Of a stretch of 42,119 nt of DNA, positions 22,859-31,049 are shown in pieces (position 1 is the first letter of the stretch; each line of letters begins with the position of its first letter). The translations under genes and the position numbers were made by a program. The stretch is from Thermomicrobiales bacterium (GTDB taxonomy: Bacteria; Chloroflexota; Chloroflexia; Thermomicrobiales; CFX8): assembly GCA_023954495.1 (NCBI GenBank), contig JAMLIA010000026.1, positions 1 to 42,119 of the forward strand, in the 5' to 3' direction. Under the pieces are notes generated by a model. The model ran no database searches. It was not told the DNA's origin and was given only the letters and a program-made list of their open reading frames with translations.

Positions 22859-24370
22859 ATGGCCGACGGTATCGACCAGACCAGATGCGACATCCTGATT
22901 TGCGGTGGCGGAACAGCCGGTGCGGCGCTGGCCGGGATCATCGCGCGCGACACCGACCTGCAGGTCGTTCTGCTGGAGGCCGGGCCGGACTATGGCGCGC
23001 TGGCGGATGGCCACTGGCCGGCGGACGTGCTCAACGCTGCCGAGATCTGCCGCAGCCACCAGTGGGGATACTACGGCTCCGCCCACGTGAGCCACACCGA
23101 GCCAACTGGCTACGACCGCGCCCGCGTCATCGGTGGATGCTCATCTCACAACGGCTGCGTTGCCCTCTCCGGCCACCGCGCCGATTACGACGCCTGGCCC
23201 GCGCTCGGCGCACCGGGCTGGGACTGGGAGTCCGTCGCGCCCGCCTTCGCGCGCGTCAAGCAGATGCTCCGCGTGCGCTCGGTCGCCGACGAGGAGATCA
23301 CGCCCTGGCAACGAACCTTTGTCGAGGCCGGCATCGCCAGCGGCATCCCCTGGACCGATGATCTTGACGATATCGACGATCCGGTCGGCATCGGTGCATC
23401 ACCGGTCAACATTTCCGAAGGGCGCCGCTGGAACTCGGCGCTCGCCTATCTCGATCCGGTCCGCAATCGACCCAATCTGCGCGTCATCGGCGACTGCCTG
23501 GTCGACCGCGTGATCGTGAACAATGGTCGGGCGACTGGTGTCGAGGCGATCATTGATGAGCAGCGCCACCAGATCCTCGCCGATCGCATCGTGCTCTCCA
23601 GCGGTGCCTATGGTTCGCCGGCCATCCTGCTACGCTCGGGCATCGGGCCAGCAGATGAGCTGGAGGCGCAGGGCATCACGGTGACGCAAGCGCTGGACGG
23701 CGTCGGACGGGCGCTCGTCGATCATCCAGCGGTCACGCTGCGCATCGACGCGTCCGACGCGATGCAGCAGCAGATGGCCGCAGCTGTCGACGGTGGCTGG
23801 CTGCCGGATGAGCAGACACTGGCCAAGGCGCAGAGCCAACGGTGCAGCGAAGCGTTCGATCTGCACCTGTATGCCGTCTCGGGCCGTTCACCATCGACCG
23901 GCATCTGGCGCTATTCGATCTGCGTCGCCGATGTCGCGCCGATGTCGCACGGCACGGTGACGCTTGCGTCGACCAATCCTGCATTACCGCCGGTGATTGA
24001 CCACGGCTTCCTGACCGACCCGGACGACCACGATCTGAACGTCCTCGCCGATGGTGTCGAGCTTGCTGCCCGGATGATGGCGACCGAGCCGTTCGCGCGA
24101 TCCTTCGGCCCAACGCTGGACGAGTTGACGCGCGACGACATTCTGGCATTCGTCCGCAGCGATGTTGGCATCTATTACCACCCGGCCGGCAGCTGCCGGA
24201 TGGGTGCAGCGGGCGACCCTCTGTCCGTTGTTGGCCCGAACGGTGCCGTCCACGGCATCGAGGGGCTGTACGTCTGCGACGCATCGATCTTCCCGAAGAT
24301 CATGCGCGCGAACACGAACCTGCCGGCAGCGATGGTCGCCGAGCATCTCGCCCCAACCATCGCCGAATAG
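22859..24370 (+). CDS. GMC-family FAD-dependent alcohol/choline oxidoreductase
   Basis: The 503-residue flavoprotein has the N-terminal ADP-binding motif ICGGGTAGAALAG, LLEAGPDYG, the GMC signature region RARVIGGCSSHNGCVALSGHRADYD, and GAYGSPAILLRSGIGP. The C-terminal active site has YYHPAGSCRMG (catalytic His) and ANTNLPAAMVAEH with the paired Asn. GMC enzymes oxidise primary alcohols to aldehydes (choline, sugars, aryl alcohols). ATG 22859 is preferred, with GCGGAG upstream; GTG 22829 is in frame. It is the last gene of the rightward arm and may oxidise an alcohol group of the imported substrate. Confidence 0.92.
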   Translation: MADGIDQTRCDILICGGGTAGAALAGIIARDTDLQVVLLEAGPDYGALADGHWPADVLNAAEICRSHQWGYYGSAHVSHTEPTGYDRARVIGGCSSHNGCVALSGHRADYDAWPALGAPGWDWESVAPAFARVKQMLRVRSVADEEITPWQRTFVEAGIASGIPWTDDLDDIDDPVGIGASPVNISEGRRWNSALAYLDPVRNRPNLRVIGDCLVDRVIVNNGRATGVEAIIDEQRHQILADRIVLSSGAYGSPAILLRSGIGPADELEAQGITVTQALDGVGRALVDHPAVTLRIDASDAMQQQMAAAVDGGWLPDEQTLAKAQSQRCSEAFDLHLYAVSGRSPSTGIWRYSICVADVAPMSHGTVTLASTNPALPPVIDHGFLTDPDDHDLNVLADGVELAARMMATEPFARSFGPTLDELTRDDILAFVRSDVGIYYHPAGSCRMGAAGDPLSVVGPNGAVHGIEGLYVCDASIFPKIMRANTNLPAAMVAEHLAPTIAE

Positions 24371-25068
24371 TCCCCGATTCGGGGCATTCGGTGGACTGTC
24401 AGGCAAGAAGGGGACACTGATCCTTGCGTAGGGACAGCGCTGGCGCCAACGTTGTCGCATTAAAGAAGAGATGGCTCCGGATAGACTGATGGTGTCGAGC
24501 CGTCACCCCCAAATGTAGGGGCGTATTGCATACGCCCGTTCGGCCCTGACCCGTTCCGACCGGCAGCCACAGTGTCAGGTGCCCATCCTGGATAGTCGTG
24601 TTTCTGGCCGGGCGTATGCGATACGCCCCTACATTTGGGGGGTGGCGCGCCAACGTGGAACCTCGCGCCCAGCACGCTAATCTCCCAGCGGGAGTGATCG
24701 CCATGGCCCGGGTGCCCCCTGGGCGTTGGCTCCCCGCGATGGACGAGCCGGGGCATGTCCGAACGTTTCGGCAGCATCGACGGCCCGCTCCAAGACTGTC
24801 ACGAAATCTACACACACCGCCGTTCGCTGTTACGACAATGTCGATACCGGCCAACTATGGTTATGACGGATTGATCGACGGGGAACCCAAGCACAATGCA
24901 GCAAACCCCGCGAGCACCTGAACAACTGAGACGCAGATACAAACGGGGACAGTGGGGTCCTCACCGCCAACGCTGACAGGAGGTGCAGCTATCGCACGGA
25001 GCAACACAGCCAGCTGACACACGCTCGATACGATCCGACGTACAGACACGGACCAAGGGGGTACGACC
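24371..25068. other. 698-base intergenic region
   Basis: The region contains an inverted-repeat element (24506-24641) and no convincing gene; frames of 100-150 codons on both strands show no recognisable domain and biased composition. A good ribosome-binding-like AGGAGGTG occurs near 24980 but has no start codon at the right distance. The last 40 bases carry the AAGGGGG site of the DoxX gene. Confidence 0.6.
24506..24641. repeat. Inverted-repeat element, copy 1 (GGGCGTATTGCATACGCCC family)
   Basis: Arms 24506-24538 and 24609-24641 match at 32 of 33 positions as reverse complements, with a 70-base interior. Each arm is itself nearly palindromic around GGGCGTATTGCATACGCCC, so each can also fold alone. 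The bases following the left arm (GTTCGGCC) are nearly repeated after the right arm of copy 2 (GTTTGGCC at about 31929-31936), which suggests a common origin. Confidence 0.85.
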
Positions 25069-25926
25069 ATGATGACACGACAGCGCATGTACATGCTGAC
25101 CGCTTTCTCGGCCCTGCTGTTCATCGTCATGAACTGGGCCTTCGCCGACAACATGTTCAACCTCGGCAACCTGTTCTCAATGAACATCGACGGCAGCAGC
25201 TTCGTAACGAACATGACGATCTTCACCTACCTGTTCCTGGCCCTGATCATCGTCGCCGGTGTCTGGCAAGCCCGGCGGCTCCCGGAAGCCGGCGTCAACA
25301 TTGAGCCGGCACCGTTCGCCCAGACTGAGGGACAGGCGGACGATCCGAAGACCTGGAAGCTGATGCTCGGCAACGTCTACTTCGGCGTCGTCTGGCTGGC
25401 ACTGCGCTTCTTCATCGGTTTCGAGTGGCTCGCGGCCGGTGAGCACAAGATCCGCGATAGCGCCTGGATGGACGGCGGCGCGGCGCTGAAGGGCTTCTGG
25501 ACTCGCGCAACGACCGTCCCAGAGGGCGCTGCGAACTCGCCCGCCGGTAACTACGGCTGGTTCAACGACCTGCTGACCTACATGCTGAACAACGAATGGT
25601 ACACATGGTTCGCCAAGCTCATCGCCATCGGCGAGTTCCTGATCGGCATCGGCCTGATCGTTGGCGCACTGGTCGGTATCGCCGCCTTCTTCGGCACACT
25701 GCTCAACTTCAACTTCATGCTGGCTGGCACGGTGAGCAGCAACCCGGTGATGTTCGCGATCACGGTCTTCCTGGTCCTCGGCTGGAAGGTCGCTGGCTAC
25801 TTCGGAGTCGACCGCTACCTGCTCCCGACGCTGGGCGCTCCGTGGCAGGCAGGCTCACTGGTTCAGGGCGAAGGGGTCACGGCGATGCGCGCCAACGGTG
25901 ACCGAGGCCCTGTAGCACACGCGTAA
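25069..25926 (+). CDS. DoxX-family membrane protein
   Basis: A 285-residue membrane protein with an N-terminal pair of helices (LTAFSALLFIVMNWAF; IFTYLFLALIIVAGVW), then the DoxX domain: LALRFFIGFEWLAAGEHKI, KLIAIGEFLIGIGLIVGALVGIAAFFG, FMLAGTVSSNPVMFAI, and a final helix. The GEFLIG/NFNFMLAG pattern is typical of the quinone-oxidising thiosulfate dehydrogenase DoxD/DoxX superfamily, though most members have no proven activity. The start ATG 25069 follows AAGGGGG; a second ATG directly follows it. It is monocistronic and ends in a strong terminator. Confidence 0.85.
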   Translation: MMTRQRMYMLTAFSALLFIVMNWAFADNMFNLGNLFSMNIDGSSFVTNMTIFTYLFLALIIVAGVWQARRLPEAGVNIEPAPFAQTEGQADDPKTWKLMLGNVYFGVVWLALRFFIGFEWLAAGEHKIRDSAWMDGGAALKGFWTRATTVPEGAANSPAGNYGWFNDLLTYMLNNEWYTWFAKLIAIGEFLIGIGLIVGALVGIAAFFGTLLNFNFMLAGTVSSNPVMFAITVFLVLGWKVAGYFGVDRYLLPTLGAPWQAGSLVQGEGVTAMRANGDRGPVAHA

Positions 25927-25957
25927 TAACCCACCCAACCCAACCCAACCCCGCGAC

Positions 25958-25981
25958 GCAGCCCGGTCCAGCTGGACCGGG
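25958..25981 (+). terminator. Intrinsic terminator after DoxX gene
   Basis: A perfect 24-base palindrome (arm AGCCCGGTCCAG) followed by GTTTCGTG, 32 bases after the stop codon. A short CCAAC tandem repeat (25932-25950) precedes it. It also lies between convergent genes. Confidence 0.8.
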
Positions 25982-26003
25982 CTGTTTCGTGCGTCACGTT
26001 CTG

Positions 26004-26738
26004 TCAGTCGAGCCAGGCGAAGGTGAACGGCTCGGCATACTGCAGTCCGGCAGCTTCGCCATACCGCCGCGCCTGGGCGGTCATCCGATTCCGCACACCG
26101 CCGGGGAACGCCGACACCTGGCTGGTGTGCAGGTTGATGGCCTCGATCTTTTGCTCCAGCGTCTCGGTGATGTCGATCGACAGGTTGACTTCGTCTGCAC
26201 CGATGACCAGCAGCATGTGGACATCGATCGGTTGCAGGCCCTCAAGCATCTGCTCGGGGAAGAAGCTCTCCAGACGGCAGGCGGGGAAGACCGCCGCCAG
26301 CGTCGCGAAGCCGACGGCCCGGTGATCGGGGTGCTGCCGGAACATGCGGGTGAGCGGATCATGCGCAATGACGAGATCGGCGCGCATCCGGCGGATCTCG
26401 CGGACGATCTTGCCGCGCAGCTCCAGCGTGTCGAACACCTCGCCGTCACGCTGTCGCAGGAAGACGACCTCATCGACGCCAAGCCACGCCGCCGATGCAC
26501 GCTGCTCCATCTCGCGGCGCTCGATGAAGGCGCTCGGATCGGTGATTTCCTCTTTCGGCACGCCCTTATCGCCGGACGTGACGATCAGATAGCGGACGCG
26601 CGCACCGGCGGCGACCAGGCGGGCGACCGTCCCGCCGGCATTCGCGTCGGGATCATCCGGGTGTGCGCCGACGACCAGCACGTTGCGCGCGCTGAGCACG
26701 CGCGCCAGCGCGTCGGCACCCTCGACAGGTTGCGACAT
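26004..26738 (-). CDS. PIG-L/LmbE-family zinc deacetylase
   Basis: The 244-residue hydrolase of the N-acetylglucosaminyl deacetylase family has the metal/catalytic motif VVGAHPDDPDANAGGT and the third metal ligand in FRQHPDHRAVG. Family members remove acetyl groups from GlcNAc-type substrates (GlcNAc-PI, mycothiol and bacillithiol precursors, lincomycin-type and teicoplanin-type compounds). ATG 26738 has AAGGAG about 10 bases upstream. It follows a second PIG-L gene after 40 bases. The two proteins are clearly paralogous but differ in length and in N-terminus. Confidence 0.9.
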   Translation of the reverse strand: MSQPVEGADALARVLSARNVLVVGAHPDDPDANAGGTVARLVAAGARVRYLIVTSGDKGVPKEEITDPSAFIERREMEQRASAAWLGVDEVVFLRQRDGEVFDTLELRGKIVREIRRMRADLVIAHDPLTRMFRQHPDHRAVGFATLAAVFPACRLESFFPEQMLEGLQPIDVHMLLVIGADEVNLSIDITETLEQKIEAINLHTSQVSAFPGGVRNRMTAQARRYGEAAGLQYAEPFTFAWLD

Positions 26739-26778
26739 TCCAGGCTACTCCTTCGTCAGATGAACGAGCGTGGCACGA

Positions 26779-27606
26779 TCATCCGACGATCGCGCGGTAG
26801 AACTCCTCGGCAGCGCCAACGCCGTACTTCGATCCGTTGAGCACCAGTCCGCCGCGAACCGACTTGGCGACTTCCTCGAAGTGCGCGCCAAGTTGGCTAT
26901 CGTGCTGGCGGAGCGCCTCGATCTTGGCCTCGACGGTGTCGGTGACATCGACGTAGTGGTTGACGCTCGGTGCGCCGACGACCCACAGCTCCTTGACGCG
27001 ATGCGGCAACAACCCTTCTTCGAGCAGCTCCGGGAAATCCCACGCGTTGCGCGCTGCCGGGTAGATCGCGGCGATCACGGCCCGACCGACAGCCAGATGG
27101 TCGGGGTGGTGGCGGCCAATGTAGAACGGGTCCCAACGGAACTCCGGGCTGGGGCAGACGACGATCGTCGGTTGGAAGCGTCGCAGGCAGCGCACGATCT
27201 CGCGGCGCAGCTCCAGCGTCGACTCGATCGTGCCATCGCGCTGATCGAGGAACTCGACGCCGGCGACTCCGGCCACCCGTGCCGCCTCGCGCTGCTCCGC
27301 CTTGCGCCGATCAGAGATGGCCTTGCGGGCTTCCGGCCCGACATCGGTTGCGTTGTCATCACCGCCGCCGGATGCGTCGGTCACGATGACGTAGCGGACT
27401 TCCCAACCATCGTTGGCCCACTTGGCCGCCGTCGCCCCGCAGGAAAACTCGGCATCGTCCGGGTGCGCGACGATCACCATCGCCCGCTTCGGCAGCTCAG
27501 CCGGTCGGCCCGGTACCATCGTCTCGTCGCTGACATCGAGCTCCGATTGCGCGTCGACCTGCTCGTTCTCTTCAAGAGTTACGTCTGTGCGGTTGTCATC
27601 AGTCAT
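26779..27606 (-). CDS. PIG-L/LmbE-family zinc deacetylase, second paralogue
   Basis: The 275-residue protein has an acidic, probably flexible N-terminus of about 40 residues, then the family motifs VIVAHPDDAEFSCGAT and GRHHPDHLAVGRAV. The AHPDDAEF form is that of typical LmbE-like deacetylases. ATG 27606 follows GGAGGGGAACGC; the frame opens at 27639. It is first in a two-gene unit with the PIG-L gene at 26004-26738. The substrate is not predictable; no thiol-cofactor synthesis genes are nearby. Confidence 0.9.
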   Translation of the reverse strand: MTDDNRTDVTLEENEQVDAQSELDVSDETMVPGRPAELPKRAMVIVAHPDDAEFSCGATAAKWANDGWEVRYVIVTDASGGGDDNATDVGPEARKAISDRRKAEQREAARVAGVAGVEFLDQRDGTIESTLELRREIVRCLRRFQPTIVVCPSPEFRWDPFYIGRHHPDHLAVGRAVIAAIYPAARNAWDFPELLEEGLLPHRVKELWVVGAPSVNHYVDVTDTVEAKIEALRQHDSQLGAHFEEVAKSVRGGLVLNGSKYGVGAAEEFYRAIVG

Positions 27607-27642
27607 GATGCGTTCCCCTCCCCTTCGTGTTGCAAACACCTG

Positions 27643-27670
27643 ATCTTACCCGTCTATCCCGAATAGCCAA
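27643..27670 (-). promoter_or_regulatory. Candidate promoter of the PIG-L pair
   Basis: On the minus strand TTGGCT (27670-27665) and TAAGAT (27648-27643) are separated by 16 bases, just upstream of the first PIG-L gene and after the tgt stop. The match is moderate. Confidence 0.3.
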
Positions 27671-27688
27671 ACGCCACAGGGCGCAAAT

Positions 27689-28789
27689 CTATTCGCGGAT
27701 CGTCGGAGATGGCAGTGCAGCCAGCAATCGGGAGTAGAAGCGCAGATTGTGCAGCGTCGCCAGGCGCTCCCCGGCGCTGTCGCCGATCTTGAACAGATGG
27801 TGCAGCCAGGCGCGGGAGTAGCGTGAGCAGAGCGGGCAATCGCAAGTGACATCGACCGGCTCACGATCGGCGCGATAGTCGGCATCGACGATGTAGAGCG
27901 TGCGGTGGAAGCGTTCGCCGGGACGCGGCGCTCGCTCCGGGTAGCCGGGCAGGAAGGTGTAGAGCCGGTTACGGCGCGCATCGCGGGTCGGGAAGCTGGA
28001 GTCGAACGTCGTGTAGCCCAGCGCGCGAGTGGCGACGACATGCTCGGGGCTGCCGATCCCCAGCGCGTGCTTCGGCGCGGACGACGGCAGCGCGTCAGCG
28101 ACCCAGCCGAGTACGTCGGTCAGCAACGCTCCGTCGGCTGCCAGCGGCCAGCCACCGAAGCCGAAGCCGTCGAAGCCGATCTCGACCAGCGCCTGCGCGC
28201 AGGTCCGGCGCAGCTCCTCATTGCCGCCGCCCTGGACGACGGCGAAGATCAGCGGCGGCTGCTCGCGCTTCATCTGCCCGGCCAGCCGCTCGTACTCCTC
28301 GCGACAGCGCCGCGCCCAGCGGATTGTGCGCTCGACGGCGCGCGCCTGGTCGTCGTAGCTGTCATCGACGTCGGTGCAGTCATCGAGGCAGACGATCATG
28401 TCCGACCCGAGCTGGAACTGAATCTGGATGATGCGCTCCGGAGTCAGCGTCCACTTTTCACCCGTATCCGGCTCGCGGAAGATGACCTCGTTGGCACGAA
28501 TGACGCCGTAGTCGGGGTTCTGGCGGATCAGTGAGTAGACCTGAAATCCGCCCGAATCGCTGAGGATCGGGCGATCCCAACCCATGAAGGCGTGGATGCC
28601 GCCGTGCGCCTGAATGACGCGCACGCCGGGGCGTCGCAGCAAATGGAAGGCATTGACAACCAGCGCCGGTGTGCCGACTTCCAGCAGGTCCGCTGAGGTG
28701 ACGCCGCGAACGACCGCACGGGTGGCGTCCGGCAGGAACGATGGTATCGTCAGCTCGCCCCGGCGCGTCTGCAACGTTGGTCGTGTCAT
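27689..28789 (-). CDS. tgt: tRNA-guanine transglycosylase (queuine/preQ1 tRNA-ribosyltransferase)
   Basis: A 366-residue TIM-barrel enzyme that exchanges G34 of GUN-anticodon tRNAs for a queuosine precursor. The substrate-binding aspartate motif is PILSDSGGFQVYSL, the nucleophile region lies in GYTTFDSSFPTRDARRN (usually FDCVxPTRNAR), and the zinc site is CDCPLCSRYSRAWLHHLF plus the His of LHNLRFY. The base-recognition loop usually reads GGLAVGE; here it is GGWPLA, a divergence worth noting. Its ATG overlaps the stop of the rRNA methyltransferase gene by 4 bases (ATGA), so it is translationally coupled as third gene of the rsmI operon. A queC gene elsewhere in the window agrees with queuosine synthesis. 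Confidence 0.92.
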   Translation of the reverse strand: MTRPTLQTRRGELTIPSFLPDATRAVVRGVTSADLLEVGTPALVVNAFHLLRRPGVRVIQAHGGIHAFMGWDRPILSDSGGFQVYSLIRQNPDYGVIRANEVIFREPDTGEKWTLTPERIIQIQFQLGSDMIVCLDDCTDVDDSYDDQARAVERTIRWARRCREEYERLAGQMKREQPPLIFAVVQGGGNEELRRTCAQALVEIGFDGFGFGGWPLAADGALLTDVLGWVADALPSSAPKHALGIGSPEHVVATRALGYTTFDSSFPTRDARRNRLYTFLPGYPERAPRPGERFHRTLYIVDADYRADREPVDVTCDCPLCSRYSRAWLHHLFKIGDSAGERLATLHNLRFYSRLLAALPSPTIRE

Positions 28790-29613
28790 GCCGAGCCTCC
28801 CTCGCCATCAATAATGAAGACGAGCTCGCTCGCCATATCCAGCTCGTGGGTCGTCCGCGACTGCCAGCCCAGCTCGTCCAGCAGCGCCGCAAAGCGCGCC
28901 CGATAGGTGCGCTCCATGCCCTTCGCCCGCCCGCCAATCGACTGGCTGGGGAACGAAACGACGTACCAGCAGGCACGGACAGCGGACAGCACCCGTGCGG
29001 CGGTTGCGCGATCCTGCTGATCCAGGCAGGGCACCGACTTGAGCAGCAGCGCGACATCGCAGGTCTCCGTCGGCGCGGCGGTAACGATGTCCCGCACACT
29101 GATGCGTGCGCCGATGCCGAACAGATCGAGCGCACCGGCGACGAAGCCGACGAGCTGGTCGTCAATGTCGCAGCCGATATAGCGCGCGCCAGTTGGCAGA
29201 TTCATCCAGGGCGCGGCCAGCGGGTTCAGTCCGCAAGCGATGTCGCAGATGACCGACGGCACACCGGTGAGCGCGAAGACTGCGCCATAGAACTGGTCGA
29301 GAATCGGCAGACGCTCCCGCGTCGACACATGCCCGGCCATCGCCGCGCGGCAGACGTCGCGCACCGCCGCATCGTCGCCGCTCGCCAGCGCGTCGGCCAG
29401 CGACCGCAGCTTCGCCGCATAATCGGGCTGGCCGGTGTAAGCGCCGAAGATCTGGTGCAAGCGACGCTTGGTGCGCTTCTCGGCATCGGCGAGGTTGCGC
29501 GACTTTGGAATCTCCTCCACCGCCAGCCGTTCGACGACATCGGAGGCGACGTGCCGGTAGCGGCGTGATATGGCGACGCGGGCCAGCACCTGATCGAGCT
29601 GAATCTCACTCAT
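28786..29613 (-). CDS. 16S rRNA (guanine1405-N7)-methyltransferase, ArmA/Rmt/Sgm (FmrO) family
   Basis: The 275-residue protein matches the aminoglycoside-resistance rRNA methyltransferases along its whole length. Family landmarks: the helical N-terminal RNA-binding domain with RRLHQIFGAY (51-60) and GHVSTRERLPILDQFYG (94-110), the SAM motif ICDIACGLNPLAAPW (122-136), YIGCDID (145-151), LLLKSVPCLDQQD (189-201), and YVVSFPSQSIGGRAKGMERTY (217-237). ArmA has LHQIWGSY, HSSTNERVATL, FGCGFNPLAL, LLKMLPVLKQQD and SLSGKEKGME at the same places. The family methylates N7 of G1405 in helix 44 and blocks gentamicin/kanamycin-type drugs. The gene overlaps rsmI by 8 bases and tgt by 4, and no mobile element is adjacent, so it looks native to this genome. 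Confidence 0.92.
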   Translation of the reverse strand: MSEIQLDQVLARVAISRRYRHVASDVVERLAVEEIPKSRNLADAEKRTKRRLHQIFGAYTGQPDYAAKLRSLADALASGDDAAVRDVCRAAMAGHVSTRERLPILDQFYGAVFALTGVPSVICDIACGLNPLAAPWMNLPTGARYIGCDIDDQLVGFVAGALDLFGIGARISVRDIVTAAPTETCDVALLLKSVPCLDQQDRATAARVLSAVRACWYVVSFPSQSIGGRAKGMERTYRARFAALLDELGWQSRTTHELDMASELVFIIDGEGGSA

Positions 29614-30472
29614 CGGTCGATCCCTCGCTGCGAACCCGCAGGATCAGGTCGTAGGCCGCGCGGCGCTTCATGCCATGTTCGCTCGTCAACTGCTCCAGGA
29701 TGCTCCGCGAATCGAACCCCTCGGCGAGCATCTCGGCGACGATCGGCGCTGCGTCCTCTGGCTCTTCGGTCGCTTCCTCTGAGCTGCCGGCCACGAGCAC
29801 CGTCACCTCGCCGCGCACCTCCCCTTCAGCGCGCAACTGGGCGATCAGATCGGAGATCATGCCGCGCTGGTAGCGCTCATGCGGCTTCGTCAGGTTGCGC
29901 GCCAGGCAGGCGGGGCGGTCGCCGCCGGCCGTCAGCACGTCCTCCAGGCAGGCGATCAGCCGGTGCGGCGCTTCGAAGAAGACGAGCGTCGCAGGAGTTC
30001 GCAGCCAGGGAGCGAAGAACGATCGGCGCTTGCCGCCGGTGCGTGGTGGGAAGCCGAGGTAGACGAACGGGGCGACCGGCAGGCCGGCGGCGGCCAGCGC
30101 CGTCGTGACAGCACTCGCGCCGGGGATACTCGTCACCTCAATACCGGCATCGATTGCCGCGCCGACGATCCGGAAGCCCGGGTCGTTGACCAGCGGCGTG
30201 CCGGCATCGGACACGAGCGCGACGCTCGCCCCGCCCAGCAGACGCTCGATCAACTCCGGCGCGCGTGAATGCTCGTTGTGATCGTGATAGGAGATGACCG
30301 GCGTCGCGATCTCCCACTCGCGGGCGGTCGCGCGAAAGTCGCGTGTGTCTTCGGCAGCGATCAGATCGACTGCGCGCAGGATGTCGACGGCGCGATAGGT
30401 GATGTCGCGGCGGTGCCCGATCGGCAGCGCCACGAGATACAGCGTGCCACCCGTCACTCCCTCCTGCGTCAC
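29606..30472 (-). CDS. rsmI: 16S rRNA (cytidine1402-2'-O)-methyltransferase
   Basis: The 288-residue tetrapyrrole-methylase-fold enzyme has GTLYLVALPIGHRRDITYRA at the N-terminus, AAEDTRDFRA, YHDHNE, the SAM loop VALVSDAGTPLVNDPGFRIV, SIPGASAVTTAL and FFEAPHRLIACLEDV, all as in RsmI. A C-terminal helical tail (residues 235-288) fits the family. RsmI methylates C1402 in the ribosomal decoding site. GTG 30472 behind GGGGGCGAT was chosen; GTG 30457 lies too close to an AGGAGG, and the frame is open to 30652. It is the first gene of the rsmI - m7G1405 methyltransferase - tgt operon. Confidence 0.94.
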   Translation of the reverse strand: MTQEGVTGGTLYLVALPIGHRRDITYRAVDILRAVDLIAAEDTRDFRATAREWEIATPVISYHDHNEHSRAPELIERLLGGASVALVSDAGTPLVNDPGFRIVGAAIDAGIEVTSIPGASAVTTALAAAGLPVAPFVYLGFPPRTGGKRRSFFAPWLRTPATLVFFEAPHRLIACLEDVLTAGGDRPACLARNLTKPHERYQRGMISDLIAQLRAEGEVRGEVTVLVAGSSEEATEEPEDAAPIVAEMLAEGFDSRSILEQLTSEHGMKRRAAYDLILRVRSEGSTDE

Positions 30473-30549
30473 ATCGCCCCCAGTCCGCACTGCTTGCCTC
30501 CGAATGCCAGTACTATTGTGACCCACAACGCGCGTGAAAGGACGGCCAG

Positions 30550-30888
30550 GTGGAACCTGCTGACGAGCGCGACCTGTCAACACCGATCTATTGCACCAAT
30601 TGCGGAGCGCCGAACGCACGCGACGCAGTGCGTTGTCACGCCTGCGGCTCATGGCTGCCCAGCCAGGAGCAGATCATCGACGTGACCACCGGCGAGCCAG
30701 AAGTGGTTTCGGCCACGGATGAGCGTCAGGGAGGTCAGGGGCGGTTCCAGACGATGACGGTCGGGTCGAGTCGGATCGTCGTCGCGCGCGGCGGCAGCCG
30801 CACCTGCCTGCTGATCGCTATCGTGGCGCTGCTGGTCGGCTGCTGCGTCTGCTGGGTGATCTGGTCCGGCTTTGGCGCGATCTTCTAA
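30550..30888 (+). CDS. Zinc-ribbon protein with one C-terminal transmembrane helix
   Basis: A 112-residue protein: an N-terminal zinc ribbon (YCTNCGAPNARDAVRCHACG, two CxxC pairs), a polar middle of about 45 residues, and a terminal hydrophobic helix (TCLLIAIVALLVGCCVCWVIW). Many bacteria have such zinc-ribbon membrane proteins of unknown role. The start is GTG 30550 with AAAGGA upstream. It is divergent from rsmI across 77 bases. Confidence 0.75.
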   Translation: MEPADERDLSTPIYCTNCGAPNARDAVRCHACGSWLPSQEQIIDVTTGEPEVVSATDERQGGQGRFQTMTVGSSRIVVARGGSRTCLLIAIVALLVGCCVCWVIWSGFGAIF

Positions 30889-31049
30889 TGGGTTCGAGGT
30901 ATCTCTGCCCCATAGCGCCTGTAAGTGCATCCAATTGAAAAGTACCGGGATGTTAGCGGCTGCACTGCATCGTTCCGGGTTCCTTGACGCAATTGGACAC
31001 GCCCGTATCCTGATCCCTTGGTTGCGTGCATTCACGGAATCGCATCTAG

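Noticed and set aside
24460-24854. Overlapping frames of 105-151 codons around the inverted-repeat element
   Set aside because: Composition is driven by the repeat and GC bias; no start signals or domains.
25932-25950. Short CCAAC tandem repeat after the DoxX gene
   Set aside because: Only about three units; too short to interpret.
28786-29613. The rRNA methyltransferase as a recently acquired resistance cassette
   Set aside because: It overlaps both neighbouring housekeeping genes, has the same base composition and codon style, and no integrase, IS element or attachment site is near.
30984-31012. TTGACG-N16-TATCCT promoter-like pair on the plus strand
   Set aside because: No plus-strand gene follows; the downstream sequence holds a minus-strand small ORF and the DinB-like gene.
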